From CAYMZZ01 sp044463125 (GTDB lineage: Bacteria; Bacteroidota; Bacteroidia; Chitinophagales; Chitinophagaceae): DNA of 64,000 bases. Under the pieces are notes generated by a model. That model saw only the letters and a list, made by a program, of their open reading frames with translations. It was not told the origin of the DNA and did no database searches. A program made the translations under genes and the position numbers. Below are positions 28,001 through 36,253 of this stretch, one piece after another. Each line of letters begins with the position of its first letter. The first letter of the stretch is position 1. The stretch spans positions 5,551-69,550 of the forward strand of contig JBIQMS010000023.1 in NCBI GenBank assembly GCA_044463125.1, written 5' to 3'.

Positions 28001-28120
28001 AATGGGGGCGCCGTAGTACCGGCTACGCCCAGCTACCAGATTATGCATACCTGCAGCGACCATGGACATAGCCATGGCCTGCTGGTGATTGATGCCGACA
28101 GCATTTCAGAAAACGAATAA
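25022..28120 (+). CDS. Secreted tandem amidohydrolase-fold protein
   Basis: A 1032-residue exported protein (signal peptide MRKPKLLRQLLAGLALLGVLPLAAQ) made of two amidohydrolase-superfamily units. The first (about 40-430) has the composite beta-sandwich start (NDATLIIRDGRIVALGAG) and end (VGSLEPGKLANFLI) but carries LYTDYG where the metal-binding HxH should be, so it looks inactive. The second (about 585-1005) has H643 and H645 in DEHSH, further His in ITCHSY and THILEG, and Asp in NSDDAE, an imidazolonepropionase/dipeptidase-like set that could bind metal. It probably hydrolyses cyclic amide or dipeptide substrates in the periplasm; the substrate is unknown. The next gene, 10 bp downstream, encodes another degenerate member, so the two are likely co-expressed and may form a complex. 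Confidence 0.85.
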   Translation: MRKPKLLRQLLAGLALLGVLPLAAQVTFPENGVADPRHGHYAFTHATVFKDARNSINDATLIIRDGRIVALGAGLKVPAGAVEIDCKGKFIYPSFIDLYTDYGMPSAQQQGGGGFSFGQQPQLNSNDKGPTGWNQALKSDVDAFRNFAVDDEKAKTLREAGFGTVLSHVKDGIARGTGTVVTLAEQNENFVVIKDRASAHYSFSRGTSRQSYPSSMMGSIALLRQTFMDAQWYKNKPVKEGLNLTLQSWNDNLSLPQVFEANDKWNALRADRIGDEFGVQFIIKGGQDEYQRIKEMKSTNAVFILPLNYPQAMDVEDPADARFVSLSDMKHWELAPTNLAAFEKEGISFCLTTSDLRSPSQFWPNLRKAMEYGLSEEKALEALTTVPAKVLGVADQVGSLEPGKLANFLITNGPVFHEKSNILYNWVQGIKYEGKEDISTFAGLYELVVNTAAGKEKYQLDVKTASSATLVGEDTLQVRFSHDGKQIKLSYAAAARRQRGPAQRAGSALPATATRLVGMQNGKELNGTGVDSTGQMLTWTASLVKPAELKLEASKDKKDLELGKLTFPLEPFGWEEGQQPKQETILIRNATVWTNEKEGVLQNADVLIRDGKIASVGKNLSANGARVIDGTGKHVTAGIIDEHSHIAAASINEGGQSVTSEVRIADNLNPDDINIYRQLSGGVTSSHILHGSANVIGGQTQLIKLRWGANDEGLKFKNWTGQIKFALGENVKRSSSSSGNIRYPDTRMGVEQVLVDAFTRAHDYEKAWKEYNAAKDKKGLTPPRRDLELEALVEILNEKRYITCHSYVQSEIIGAMEVAKRMGYKYNTFTHILEGYKVADKMKLHGANASTFSDWWAYKMEVQDAIPYNAAIMHKVGLNVAINSDDAEMARRLNQEAAKVVKYGGVSEEDALKMVTLNPAKMLHVDDRVGSLKAGKDADVVVWSDHPLSIYAKSLYTIVDGTVYFDREKDAQMQLLVDAERNRLIRKMNGEKRNGGAVVPATPSYQIMHTCSDHGHSHGLLVIDADSISENE

Positions 28121-28130
28121 AGCAATCAAC

Positions 28131-29456
28131 ATGAAAAAAATATTCTTATCCATATTGTTGTGCGGAACACTGGGGCTAACCAGCCGGGCACAGGACAATG
28201 TGTTGCCCGCCCGCGATAACGGCGGTGTTACCTATATCACCAATGCCACCATACACGTGGGCAATGGCAAAGTGATAGAAAAAGGAACCATCCAGATACG
28301 CAACGGAAAAATTGAGAAAGTGGGAACCGATATTTCGGTGCCCAACAATGAAGGCACTGTGGTAGATGCCAAAGGCAAGCATGTATATCCCGGCCTCATT
28401 CTGCCTACCAGCAACCTGGGTCTGGTGGAAGTATCGGCAGTGCGGGCAACTTCAGATGTACGCGAAATCGGCGACCTGAACCCCAACGTACGCTCTATTG
28501 TCGCCTACAATACCGACTCCAAAGTAATCAACACTTTGCGCAGCAATGGTATTCTGCTGGCGAATGTGATACCCCAGGGCAGCCTGCTCGCGGGAAGCTC
28601 ATCGGTAGTACAACTGGATGCCTGGACCTGGGACGATGCCGCTTACCAGACCGATGCCGGCATGCACCTGTATATGCCCAACCTGTTGAACCGCTTCCGT
28701 GGTGGTGGTTTTGGTGGTGGCCGTGGCGGTCGTGGTGGAAGCGATAATGATCCCGTGAAAGCCGGCATCGAGCGCATCGAAAACCTGAAAGGATTTTTCC
28801 GGGAAGCACAAGCCTACCTGGGCGAAGTCAAGCACGAAGAAACCAACCTGAAGTTTGAAGCAGTGCGCGCCCTCTTCGAGAAAAAACAAAAAATGTATGT
28901 GCACGCCAACACCGTGAAGCAGATGCTGCTGGCCCTCGATTTTGTAAAGGAGTTTGGATTCGACATGACTATTGTGGGTGGAAGCGATAGCTGGCAGATC
29001 GCCAACTTGCTCAAAGAGAATAATGTGTCTGTTATTCTGCAGCAGCCTCATAGCCTTCCCACTTTGCCGGATGATGATGTGGACCAGCCTTACAAAACGG
29101 CAGCCCTGCTACAGAAGGCGGGCGTCTTATTCGCCATTTCAGATGATGATAGCCAGACAAGAGGACGTAACCTGGCCTTCAATGCCGGTACAGCCGCCGC
29201 TTATGGCCTCAGCAAGGAAGATGCCCTGGCTGCCATCACCCTCAATGCGGCCAAAGTATTGGGTGTGGCCGATAAGACAGGTAGCATTGAAGTGGGCAAG
29301 GATGCCAATATCGTGATCAGCGATGGCGATATCCTCGACATGAAGAGCAGCCAGATCACCGATGCCTGGATTCAGGGCCGCAAAATAGACCTGAACGATA
29401 AGCACAAACAACTTAATGATCGCTATAACCAAAAGTATAAGCTGAAAGGCTTCTAG
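28131..29456 (+). CDS. Secreted amidohydrolase-fold protein without HxH motif
   Basis: A 441-residue exported protein (MKKIFLSILLCGTLGLTSRA). The start at 28131 is chosen for the signal peptide; the upstream in-frame ATG lies within the previous gene. It shows the amidohydrolase composite fold: ITNATIHVGNGKVIEKGTIQIRNGKIEKVG at the N-terminus and VGVADKTGSIEVGKDANIVISDGDILD-like text at the C-terminus. In place of the HxH metal motif it has LPTSNLG, as in the first half of the preceding protein, so catalysis by the usual mechanism is doubtful. A glycine-arginine run (FRGGGFGGGRGGRGG, about 196-210) forms a flexible loop. It is 10 bp after the tandem amidohydrolase gene and the operon ends in a very strong terminator. 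Confidence 0.83.
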   Translation: MKKIFLSILLCGTLGLTSRAQDNVLPARDNGGVTYITNATIHVGNGKVIEKGTIQIRNGKIEKVGTDISVPNNEGTVVDAKGKHVYPGLILPTSNLGLVEVSAVRATSDVREIGDLNPNVRSIVAYNTDSKVINTLRSNGILLANVIPQGSLLAGSSSVVQLDAWTWDDAAYQTDAGMHLYMPNLLNRFRGGGFGGGRGGRGGSDNDPVKAGIERIENLKGFFREAQAYLGEVKHEETNLKFEAVRALFEKKQKMYVHANTVKQMLLALDFVKEFGFDMTIVGGSDSWQIANLLKENNVSVILQQPHSLPTLPDDDVDQPYKTAALLQKAGVLFAISDDDSQTRGRNLAFNAGTAAAYGLSKEDALAAITLNAAKVLGVADKTGSIEVGKDANIVISDGDILDMKSSQITDAWIQGRKIDLNDKHKQLNDRYNQKYKLKGF

Positions 29457-29518
29457 TTTCTTCGGATATAAAGAAAAAGCCCGCCATTCGGCGGGCTTTT
29501 TCTTTATATCCGAAGAAA
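29457..29518 (+). terminator. Perfect 29-bp hairpin terminator
   Basis: Directly after the TAG stop (29454-29456), bases 29457-29485 and 29490-29518 are exact reverse complements around a 4-nt ATTC loop. The core is AAAAAGCCCGCC / GGCGGGCTTTTT, a standard rho-independent terminator, extended outward by ATATCCGAAGAAA pairing. It can act in both directions and separates the amidohydrolase operon from the convergent T9SS gene. Confidence 0.9.
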
Positions 29519-29569
29519 GTTATTGTCGGGAGCTTTTACCTTTTGAGGTTCGCCTTTTTCAAATCATCA

Positions 29570-29833
29570 TTAATCTGCGTTCATCTGCGGAAAAAATCTG
29601 CGTTCATCTGCGAAACAAATCTGCGAAAATCTGCGGGAAATACTTCAGCACTTTAAACAGTCATAGAGTTCAGGAGAGTTTTCCCGCAGATTTGCGCAGA
29701 TTCCAACGCAGATTTTCGCAGAATTTGTCTCAAGCCAATTTAAAATCCCCATCCTTCTTTAAACCTTAAACCCTAAACTTTAAACCCTAAACGATCTTTC
29801 CCCACGTAAATCGTATAACGTACTACGTATTAC
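29570..29833. repeat. Composite repeat module next to the T9SS gene
   Basis: The order is several CTGCGTTCATCTGCG units (29574-29630), CTGCGGGAAA (29630-29641), the opposite arm TTTTCCCGCAGATTTGCGCAG (29679-29699) with ACGCAGATTTTCGCAG after it, a TTTAAACC/CCCTAAAC array (29758-29791) and a terminal ACGTA tract (29803-29833). It is the same arrangement as the modules at 9.2-9.7 kb and 58.0 kb, but without a left ACGTA tract; the terminator hairpin is there instead. Confidence 0.8.
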
Positions 29834-31404
29834 TTCTTCATCATCTTCTCCGTGGCAACCACTCCTGTTTCATTCGTCAGTTGTACCAGGTACAGACCGC
29901 GGCTCAGGTTAGCGGCTTCCGACACGCTGATGCTGTTGAAACCGTTAGAAGCAGTGATGGTTTTGGCAAACTGCTGCTGACCGGAAAGGTTGATCACACG
30001 CAGGGTCATTTTTTCTGTACGCTCAGCCTTGAAGCTGATGGTAAAATAGTTGGTGAAAGGGTTAGGGCTGGCCTGTACTTTCAGGTTGTTTTGCATGCTG
30101 AAACGAACACTGCGGGTTTCAGAGATCTTAACGGCACCGGTAGGCTCCACCGCACGGATGCGATAGTAAGCGATAGCGGCATTCGTATTCACCGTGTTGT
30201 CGTTATAGCTGAATTTGTTCTCAGCGTTTACGGCTACAAAGCTGTAGATGCTGGTGAAGTTGATGCCATCATAGCTTCTTTCCACTTCAAACATAGTTCC
30301 ATTATCCTGCTCAGCGCCCCACTGCAATGAAGGCAGTTGGTTGCTCAGGCTCACGGTAAAGAAATTCCAACGGATCGGCAGGATCACTTCAGAGCGGAAA
30401 GCCGTACCGCAGGCAGGATAAGCGCCGCTGGTCTGGGGCTGGGCAAACTGCTGAAATACCACACTCCTGCGAACCTGGCCATATTGATTATCGAAAATAG
30501 TATTGTTGTTGCTGCGTGTAGCGTCAAATACAATGATCTGGTCACCGTTATTGCCATTCGTACCGATATTACCGCTGTTGTGACGAGTTTCGCCAGTGAA
30601 GTAGTAATAACCGCTTCCTTGGATGTTGCCATTGTTTTCAAAATCATGCGACATGATTACAGAACCCTCTTCTCCATCAATGGTACCACCGTTAACGATG
30701 CGGCTATTGCTGCCCTGGTTGGTAGCCCATACCAGGCCATTGTTCTCCAGGTTGGTATTGTTGATGAAGATACCTTCGTCGGCTGAAGTCATACAGTTGT
30801 TCTCATAAGAACCTCCGCTCATTATCAGTTGACCATCGGTAGCTACTTTACCATAGTTCTTGATAGTGGTGTTGTTGAACTCCAGGTTACCACCTACTTC
30901 GATAATATTATTGTTGTTGAATTTGGAACCATTGCCGATATAGATATTACCAGTGGCTTTGATGATACCATAGTTGGTAAGGTCAACATTGTTGAAATTG
31001 ATGGCATTCTTGAACTCGATAGTTGCGCCGAAATTGTTTTCCAACTTCGCGTTGTTGCCCATATACACACTACCGTTGATAACGGTGCGGCCAAAATTCT
31101 TCAGTTTAAAGCGGCTTGACTGACCATTCAGACCGGGCAGGGTAGCTTTACCATTTACAATGAGTTCGCCGAGGAAATAACCAAAATTGTTGGGAGCAAA
31201 CTCAGCGCCTTCGGCGATATAGATTTTTGCGCCTTGTTCCCAGTTGCTGATCTGGCCGGTGAAAACACCCGAAACGATGCTAAGGCTGTCACCTGCACGC
31301 AGGGTATAGCTGGCGTTGCTGCCATTATCTACATATACACGCTGAGCAGAAAGGGAAAGGCTGAAAAGAATAGAAAGGATAGAAAGGGTAGAAATACGGA
31401 TCAT
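29830..31404 (-). CDS. T9SS type A sorting domain surface protein
   Basis: A 524-residue secreted protein. The signal peptide is MIRISTLSILSILFSLSLSAQ. Residues about 50-300 are full of short Asn-rich repeats (NNTNLENNG, NNNNIIEVGGNLEFNN, NYGKVATDG), suggesting a right-handed beta-helix of about 20-residue turns like an adhesin or polysaccharide-binding stalk. Residues about 360-430 look like an immunoglobulin/fibronectin-like domain (FEVERSYDGINFTSI). The C-terminal about 80 residues (ASPNPFTNYFTISFKAE, then LSRGLYLVQL) are a typical T9SS type A sorting domain, so the protein goes to the surface or medium. The TAA stop codon is at the edge of an ACGTA repeat. A strong promoter is upstream. 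Confidence 0.9.
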   Translation of the reverse strand: MIRISTLSILSILFSLSLSAQRVYVDNGSNASYTLRAGDSLSIVSGVFTGQISNWEQGAKIYIAEGAEFAPNNFGYFLGELIVNGKATLPGLNGQSSRFKLKNFGRTVINGSVYMGNNAKLENNFGATIEFKNAINFNNVDLTNYGIIKATGNIYIGNGSKFNNNNIIEVGGNLEFNNTTIKNYGKVATDGQLIMSGGSYENNCMTSADEGIFINNTNLENNGLVWATNQGSNSRIVNGGTIDGEEGSVIMSHDFENNGNIQGSGYYYFTGETRHNSGNIGTNGNNGDQIIVFDATRSNNNTIFDNQYGQVRRSVVFQQFAQPQTSGAYPACGTAFRSEVILPIRWNFFTVSLSNQLPSLQWGAEQDNGTMFEVERSYDGINFTSIYSFVAVNAENKFSYNDNTVNTNAAIAYYRIRAVEPTGAVKISETRSVRFSMQNNLKVQASPNPFTNYFTISFKAERTEKMTLRVINLSGQQQFAKTITASNGFNSISVSEAANLSRGLYLVQLTNETGVVATEKMMKK

Positions 31405-31511
31405 CTTGTTTTCTTTAGGGTTGAATTAATCGGGTTTTTTCGGATCGGATTTTTCCAGATTTTGTAGTAATCCTGCGTTTCGTCCTTGCGCTCTTACTTC
31501 GTAATCTGACA

Positions 31512-31541
31512 CAAAGATATTGGCTAATTACGGTTTTTCAA
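31512..31541 (-). promoter_or_regulatory. Bacteroidota-type promoter of the T9SS gene
   Basis: On the minus strand a TTG (31539-31541) is followed after 19 bp by TATCTTTG (31512-31519), which matches the TTTG -33 and TAnnTTTG -7 consensus used by the Bacteroidota primary sigma factor. Transcription would start near 31505, giving a leader of about 100 nt before the ATG at 31404. Confidence 0.7.
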
Positions 31542-31615
31542 TAGTAAAACTACTAATGAAAGTAGTCCGGAAAATACTAATATTAGGCTAACCCTATGGA
31601 AAACAGCGATATACA

Positions 31616-31653
31616 ACAAAAAAGCCCGCTAAGCTATTACACTTAACGGGCTT
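31616..31653 (-). terminator. Rho-independent terminator after secA
   Basis: AAGCCCGCTAAG (31622-31633) pairs with CTTAACGGGCTT (31642-31653) with a single mismatch. On the minus strand it is followed by a run of T. It lies about 35 bp after the secA stop codon. Confidence 0.8.
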
Positions 31654-31686
31654 GTTTTTGATTTATGTCAAACTAATTCAGGCAGA

Positions 31687-34600
31687 TCAGGCGTCTTTGC
31701 CGTGGCATTGCTTGTATTTTTTCCCACTTCCGCAGGGGCAGGGATCATTACGACCCACTTTCGGCCCCACTTTGATGGGTTCCTGTTTTACCGCAGCGGC
31801 GGGATCGTAAACATCCCTTTCGTTGGCGGCGTAATCTTCCCCGGCCGCTTCCACTTCGGCTTTATTGCTGCGCATTTTGCTGTAATCGGTCTTCTGGGGC
31901 TTGCCGGCGGCTAATGGCGCGCTTTCAGCCTGCACAGGGATGCTGGCGTGGCAAAGGAAAGAAACGATATTGCGGTTCAGCTCGGCATCCATGTTCTTGA
32001 ATTGCTGGAATGCCTCTACCTTATATATTACCAGCGGGTCCTTCTGCTCCAGGTAAGCTGTTTGCACGCTTTGCTTCAGGTCGTCCATGGCGCGCAGGTG
32101 CTCTTTCCAGGAATCGTCGATCGTAACCAGGGTAATGGTCTTTTCCAGCGCATTGGTCAGCTCGGCCCCCTCCGTTTGAATGGCTTTATCGAGGTTCACC
32201 AGCACATTCAATCCCTTGCGCTGGTTGGTAAAGGGAACCACCACGTTTTCAATATTCGCGCTCTGGTTATGGCGGATATTACGGAAAACGGGCAGGGCAT
32301 TTTTCTTCAGCTCTTCTTTTTTGCGATCATAATTACCGATCGCTTCCTGGTAAAGCTTTTCCGTTACCTTATTGATATCGCCTTTCAGGAATTCCTGCTC
32401 TTCAATCTGCGTATCAAGGCCAAAATGCATGATCACGGCGGTGCGGAATTCCTCATAATTCTCTTGTTCGCGGAAACCGGCTACCAGCCCTTCTGCTACC
32501 AGCGCAAATGCATTGTCGATATCCAGCGCCAGCCTTTCGCCAAAAAGCGCATGCTGACGTTTACCATAAATCACATTCCGCTGCTTGTTCATTACATCAT
32601 CATATTCCAGCAAGCGCTTACGGATACCGAAATTGTTTTCCTCCACTTTTTTCTGGGCGCGCTGAATGCTGTTGCTGATCATGCTATGCTGAATCACATC
32701 TCCTTCCTTATAACCCAGCTTATCCATCAGCGAAGCGATGCGCTCGCTGCCAAACATGCGCATCAGGTCATCTTCCAGCGACACATAAAACTGCGAGGAA
32801 CCGGGGTCGCCCTGACGACCGGCCCGACCACGCAACTGTCTGTCGACCCGGCGGCTTTCGTGGCGCTCGGTACCGATAATGGCCAGGCCTCCCGCTTCTT
32901 TTACGCCGGGTCCGAGTTTGATATCGGTACCCCTACCGGCCATATTGGTGGCGATGGTTACCGCACCGGCCATACCCGCTTCGGCTACCACCTGCGCTTC
33001 GCGGGCGTGCTGTTTCGCGTTCAGTACGTTGTGCGGAATCTTTTTTTGCGTCAGCATGCGGCTCAGCAGTTCGCTGATCTCTACTGAAGTGGTACCCACC
33101 AGTATCGGCCGGCCCGCATTGCGCAGCTTTTCCACTTCATCAATTACCGATTTGTATTTTTCCCGCTTGGTCTTATATACCAGGTCCTGGCGATCATCAC
33201 GAATCATCTTCAGGTTGGTGGGAATGGTCACCACATCCAATTTGTAAATGCTCCAGAATTCTGCCGCTTCCGTTTCGGCTGTACCCGTCATACCGGCCAG
33301 CTTATGGTACATCCGGAAATAATTCTGCAAAGTGATTGTCGCGTAGGTTTGTGTGGCCGCTTCAATCTTCACGTCTTCCTTGGCTTCCAGGGCCTGGTGC
33401 AATCCATCCGAATAACGACGGCCTTCCATGATACGACCGGTTTGCTCATCTACAATCTTGATGGCATTGTCGATTACCACATACTCCACATCCTTTTCAA
33501 AAAGGGTATAGGCTTTCAGCAATTGCTGCACCGTATGTATGCGATCGGCTTTTTGGGAATAATCGGCAAGGATCGCCTCTTTTTGCTGCAATTTTTCGTC
33601 GGCAGTTTGGTTGCCTTTCTCCACATCAGCCAGCAATACGCCAATATCTGGCAGCACAAAGAAATCCGGATCTTCCCCCGCACGGGTAATGGCATTAAGC
33701 CCCTTGTCGGTCAGGTCAACCGAATTTTGCTTTTCATCAATATGAAAATAGAGGTCTTCATCCACAATCTTCATATTGCGCTGCTGCTCGGAGAGATAAT
33801 AGTTTTCTGCCTTCTGCAGTTTCACCCGAATTCCGGGCTCGCTCAGGTACTTAATGAGCGGGCCATATTTGGGTAATCCACGGAAAGCGCGGTAGAGGTA
33901 AAGGCCGCCACTCTTGGGGTCATCGTCTCCTTTTTCAATCAGCTTCTTGGCTTCAATCAAACACTGGCGCACCACTTTCTCCTGTTCCTGTACCAGCCCG
34001 CGTATCCTCGGTTTGAGTACATGAAACTGCTGGTCTTCACCACGGGCCACGGGACCTGAGATGATCAATGGCGTACGCGCATCATCAATCAATACGGAAT
34101 CCACCTCATCCACCATGGCATAGTGATGATTGCGCTGCACCATTTCTTCCGGAGCATGCACCATATTGTCGCGCAGGTAGTCGAAGCCGAATTCATTATT
34201 CGTACCATAAGTGATATCCGCCTGGTAAGCCTTGCGACGGTCTTCGCTATTAGGTTGGTGTTTATCGATACAATCCACTTTCAGACCCAGCCATTCAAAG
34301 ATGGGGCCGTTCCATTCCTGGTCGCGACGGGCCAGGTAATCGTTTACCGTTACAATATGTACACCGGCTCCGGGAAGGGCATTGAGGTAAGCGGGCAGGG
34401 TCGATACCAGTGTTTTACCTTCACCAGTAGCCATCTCGGCAATCTTACCCCTGTGCAACACAATACCACCAATCAACTGCACATCATAATGCACCATATT
34501 CCAGGTAACGGTGCCACCACCTGCCGTCCAGGTATTGCTGTAAACAGCATCCTCGCCTTCAATCCGGATATAATCCTTCTTCACGCTGTAATCACGGTCC

Positions 34601-35007
34601 AGATCAGTGGCTTTTGCGCGGATTTCCGTGTTTTCTTTAAAGCGTCTTGCGGTTTCCTTAATTACCGCGAAGGCTTCGGGTAAAATGGACTCCAGGACTT
34701 CCTCAATCTTTTTATTGCGGTCCTTTTTCAGCTTATCGATTTCCTGGTAAATCGCGTCCTTACCCGAGAGATCGCTGAAGGCCAGTTCTTCGGCCGCTTT
34801 GTTTTTCTCATTGATCTCTTCGTCTATCGACTTCAGGTGGTCCTGAATCCGCTGACGAAACTCGGCCGTCTTGCCGCGCAACTCGTCGTTCGACAAAGAA
34901 GCATAGGCCGCGAAATATTCATTGATCTTCTGCACCTGCGGCATGATCTTCTTAACATCCTTATCGGATTTGTTGCCGCCGAATAATTTTGAAATAATAC
35001 CAAGCAT
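31687..35007 (-). CDS. secA: Preprotein translocase ATPase SecA
   Basis: Motor of the Sec pathway, driving export through SecYEG at the inner membrane. At 1106 residues it is longer than the E. coli protein (901), in line with Bacteroidota SecA, which has extra segments (for example an insertion near residues 70-105 rich in K and E). Walker A is EMATGEGKT at 191-199; TYGTNNEFGFDYLRDNM and MVDEVDSVLIDDARTPLIIS follow, and the second motor domain has GRGTDI and RQLRGRAGRQGDPG. The C-terminus ends in the zinc-binding SEC-C motif RNDPCPCGSGKKYKQCHG used for SecB or lipid contact. The 300-bp upstream leader is full of repeats; a likely -7 box lies at 35306. A terminator follows the stop. Confidence 0.98.
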   Translation of the reverse strand: MLGIISKLFGGNKSDKDVKKIMPQVQKINEYFAAYASLSNDELRGKTAEFRQRIQDHLKSIDEEINEKNKAAEELAFSDLSGKDAIYQEIDKLKKDRNKKIEEVLESILPEAFAVIKETARRFKENTEIRAKATDLDRDYSVKKDYIRIEGEDAVYSNTWTAGGGTVTWNMVHYDVQLIGGIVLHRGKIAEMATGEGKTLVSTLPAYLNALPGAGVHIVTVNDYLARRDQEWNGPIFEWLGLKVDCIDKHQPNSEDRRKAYQADITYGTNNEFGFDYLRDNMVHAPEEMVQRNHHYAMVDEVDSVLIDDARTPLIISGPVARGEDQQFHVLKPRIRGLVQEQEKVVRQCLIEAKKLIEKGDDDPKSGGLYLYRAFRGLPKYGPLIKYLSEPGIRVKLQKAENYYLSEQQRNMKIVDEDLYFHIDEKQNSVDLTDKGLNAITRAGEDPDFFVLPDIGVLLADVEKGNQTADEKLQQKEAILADYSQKADRIHTVQQLLKAYTLFEKDVEYVVIDNAIKIVDEQTGRIMEGRRYSDGLHQALEAKEDVKIEAATQTYATITLQNYFRMYHKLAGMTGTAETEAAEFWSIYKLDVVTIPTNLKMIRDDRQDLVYKTKREKYKSVIDEVEKLRNAGRPILVGTTSVEISELLSRMLTQKKIPHNVLNAKQHAREAQVVAEAGMAGAVTIATNMAGRGTDIKLGPGVKEAGGLAIIGTERHESRRVDRQLRGRAGRQGDPGSSQFYVSLEDDLMRMFGSERIASLMDKLGYKEGDVIQHSMISNSIQRAQKKVEENNFGIRKRLLEYDDVMNKQRNVIYGKRQHALFGERLALDIDNAFALVAEGLVAGFREQENYEEFRTAVIMHFGLDTQIEEQEFLKGDINKVTEKLYQEAIGNYDRKKEELKKNALPVFRNIRHNQSANIENVVVPFTNQRKGLNVLVNLDKAIQTEGAELTNALEKTITLVTIDDSWKEHLRAMDDLKQSVQTAYLEQKDPLVIYKVEAFQQFKNMDAELNRNIVSFLCHASIPVQAESAPLAAGKPQKTDYSKMRSNKAEVEAAGEDYAANERDVYDPAAAVKQEPIKVGPKVGRNDPCPCGSGKKYKQCHGKDA

Positions 35008-35300
35008 GTATTGTTGAATTGTTGAACTGTTGATTTGTTGAATCGTTGAATCGTCCTTCCACGAAATGCCCTCACTTCCTACTTACTACTTTTTCTATAA
35101 ATACATTATCTGCGTTCATCTGCGAAACCAATCTGCGCAAATCTGCGGGAAATAATTCGGCACTTTAATGAGCTTCAGAGATTAGGTAAGACTTCCCGCA
35201 TATTTGCGCAGATTCTAATTTTTAGCAACTCCCCACTTTCTACTCCCCAATTTCTACTCCCCAATTTCTACTCCCCACTTACTACATACTAATTCCCTGA
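35008..35300. repeat. Repeat-filled leader upstream of secA
   Basis: Three simple repeat types lie between the secA start and its presumed promoter. A TTGTTGAAT-type 8-9 nt array covers about 35008-35055. A CTGCG-type inverted repeat covers 35107-35215, with CTGCGGGAAATAATTCGGCA and the arm ACTTCCCGCATATTTGCGCAG. A TTTCTACTCCCCAA array (about 13 nt unit) covers 35230-35290. No gene is visible in the stretch 35008-35423. Confidence 0.75.
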
Positions 35301-35305
35301 GCCGG

Positions 35306-35313
35306 CAAAGATA
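35306..35313 (-). promoter_or_regulatory. Putative -7 box upstream of secA
   Basis: On the minus strand TATCTTTG fits TAnnTTTG perfectly, and a weak TTTA (-33-like) lies about 19 bp upstream. It is 300 bp from the secA start codon, so the leader would contain the repeats. It could also be a relic of the original promoter pushed away by repeat growth. Confidence 0.45.
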
Positions 35314-35423
35314 AGGCAACCATCCTTCTGTTAAATGCCTGTTTACAATGTGCCATATGGCTGGATAAGCGGGCTATTTTCCGCATATTTGTAATTCTTA
35401 ACTGACGAACACTGCCAGTAGCT

Positions 35424-36131
35424 ATGGTTTTAGATTACAAAAAGCATAAATGGCTGGGGGTCCTGATTATCCTGTTGATGTTGGGTTTTGCCTGCAAAGA
35501 TAAACCGGATCCGAAGGCCTTTGATTTTGCCTCCATGCCCTTTTACTGCGATTATCGGGTCACGGGCGATGAAGAGAGCAATACGGTTACGGTATTGATG
35601 CAGTTCAGGGCGGGCAGCCCCGACGGCCCGGGGATGTTGCTCGATACACCCGCTTCGGTATCCCTCGACGGATACCCGCTGGAACCCGATAGTACGCGTA
35701 TGCATGGCGTTTATTATGAACAGCGTTGGTTGGCCCATGAGTTTCATGGAGGCCATCAAATCAAATACGTGACGCCCGAAGGCGACAGCCTGGTTGAAAA
35801 ATTTAATTTTCCCGTTTTTGGTCTCGCGCATCCTATGCCTGAGAAATGGCCGGTGGCTGATACTGAGATAGAAATTACCGGGCTCACCGCCGATGATTCG
35901 CTCCACATACTTTTGCTCGACACGGCCTATTTGAGCAGGGGTATCGATAAGTATATTCGATTGGAAGACAGTAAGATAAAACTCAGTGCGGCAGAGCTTG
36001 GACGGCTCCGTAAGGGCCCGATCATCTTTCATATTTACCGCGATCGCGAGCGGGAGCTGAAGCAGACCAATGAAGCCGGGGGCAGGCTGGCCACTTCTTT
36101 TATGCTGAGCCGTCGCTTTATCCTGGAATAG
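35424..36131 (+). CDS. Hypothetical lipoprotein
   Basis: A 235-residue protein of unrecognised family. The start is hydrophobic with a lipobox LGFAC (Cys24), followed by KDKPDP, so it should be a lipid-anchored envelope protein. The rest is beta-rich: FYCDYRVTGDEESNTVTVLMQF, then PASVSLDGYPLEPDSTRMHG, YVTPEGDSLVEKFNF and a C-terminal part with helical charged text (RGIDKYIRLEDSKIKLSAAELGRLRKG). This could be one or two immunoglobulin-like folds but no function can be given. The neighbours, secA (divergent) and atpG (123 bp downstream), do not help. Confidence 0.7.
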   Translation: MVLDYKKHKWLGVLIILLMLGFACKDKPDPKAFDFASMPFYCDYRVTGDEESNTVTVLMQFRAGSPDGPGMLLDTPASVSLDGYPLEPDSTRMHGVYYEQRWLAHEFHGGHQIKYVTPEGDSLVEKFNFPVFGLAHPMPEKWPVADTEIEITGLTADDSLHILLLDTAYLSRGIDKYIRLEDSKIKLSAAELGRLRKGPIIFHIYRDRERELKQTNEAGGRLATSFMLSRRFILE

Positions 36132-36214
36132 AGATCAATAAGAGCGGTTTTCAGCCGGTTATCCACAGGCTTTCATAATTTGATTTTTTCAATGGAAAAT
36201 CGCCCTGTACCACC

Positions 36215-36222
36215 TACCTTTG
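36215..36222 (+). promoter_or_regulatory. Putative -7 box upstream of atpG
   Basis: TACCTTTG matches the TAnnTTTG consensus and is 32 bp before the atpG ATG at 36254. No good TTTG is at the normal distance upstream (the nearest is at 36179-36182). Confidence 0.4.
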
Positions 36223-36253
36223 CCGCCGAAATTCAAAACTTTATTCATCCGCT

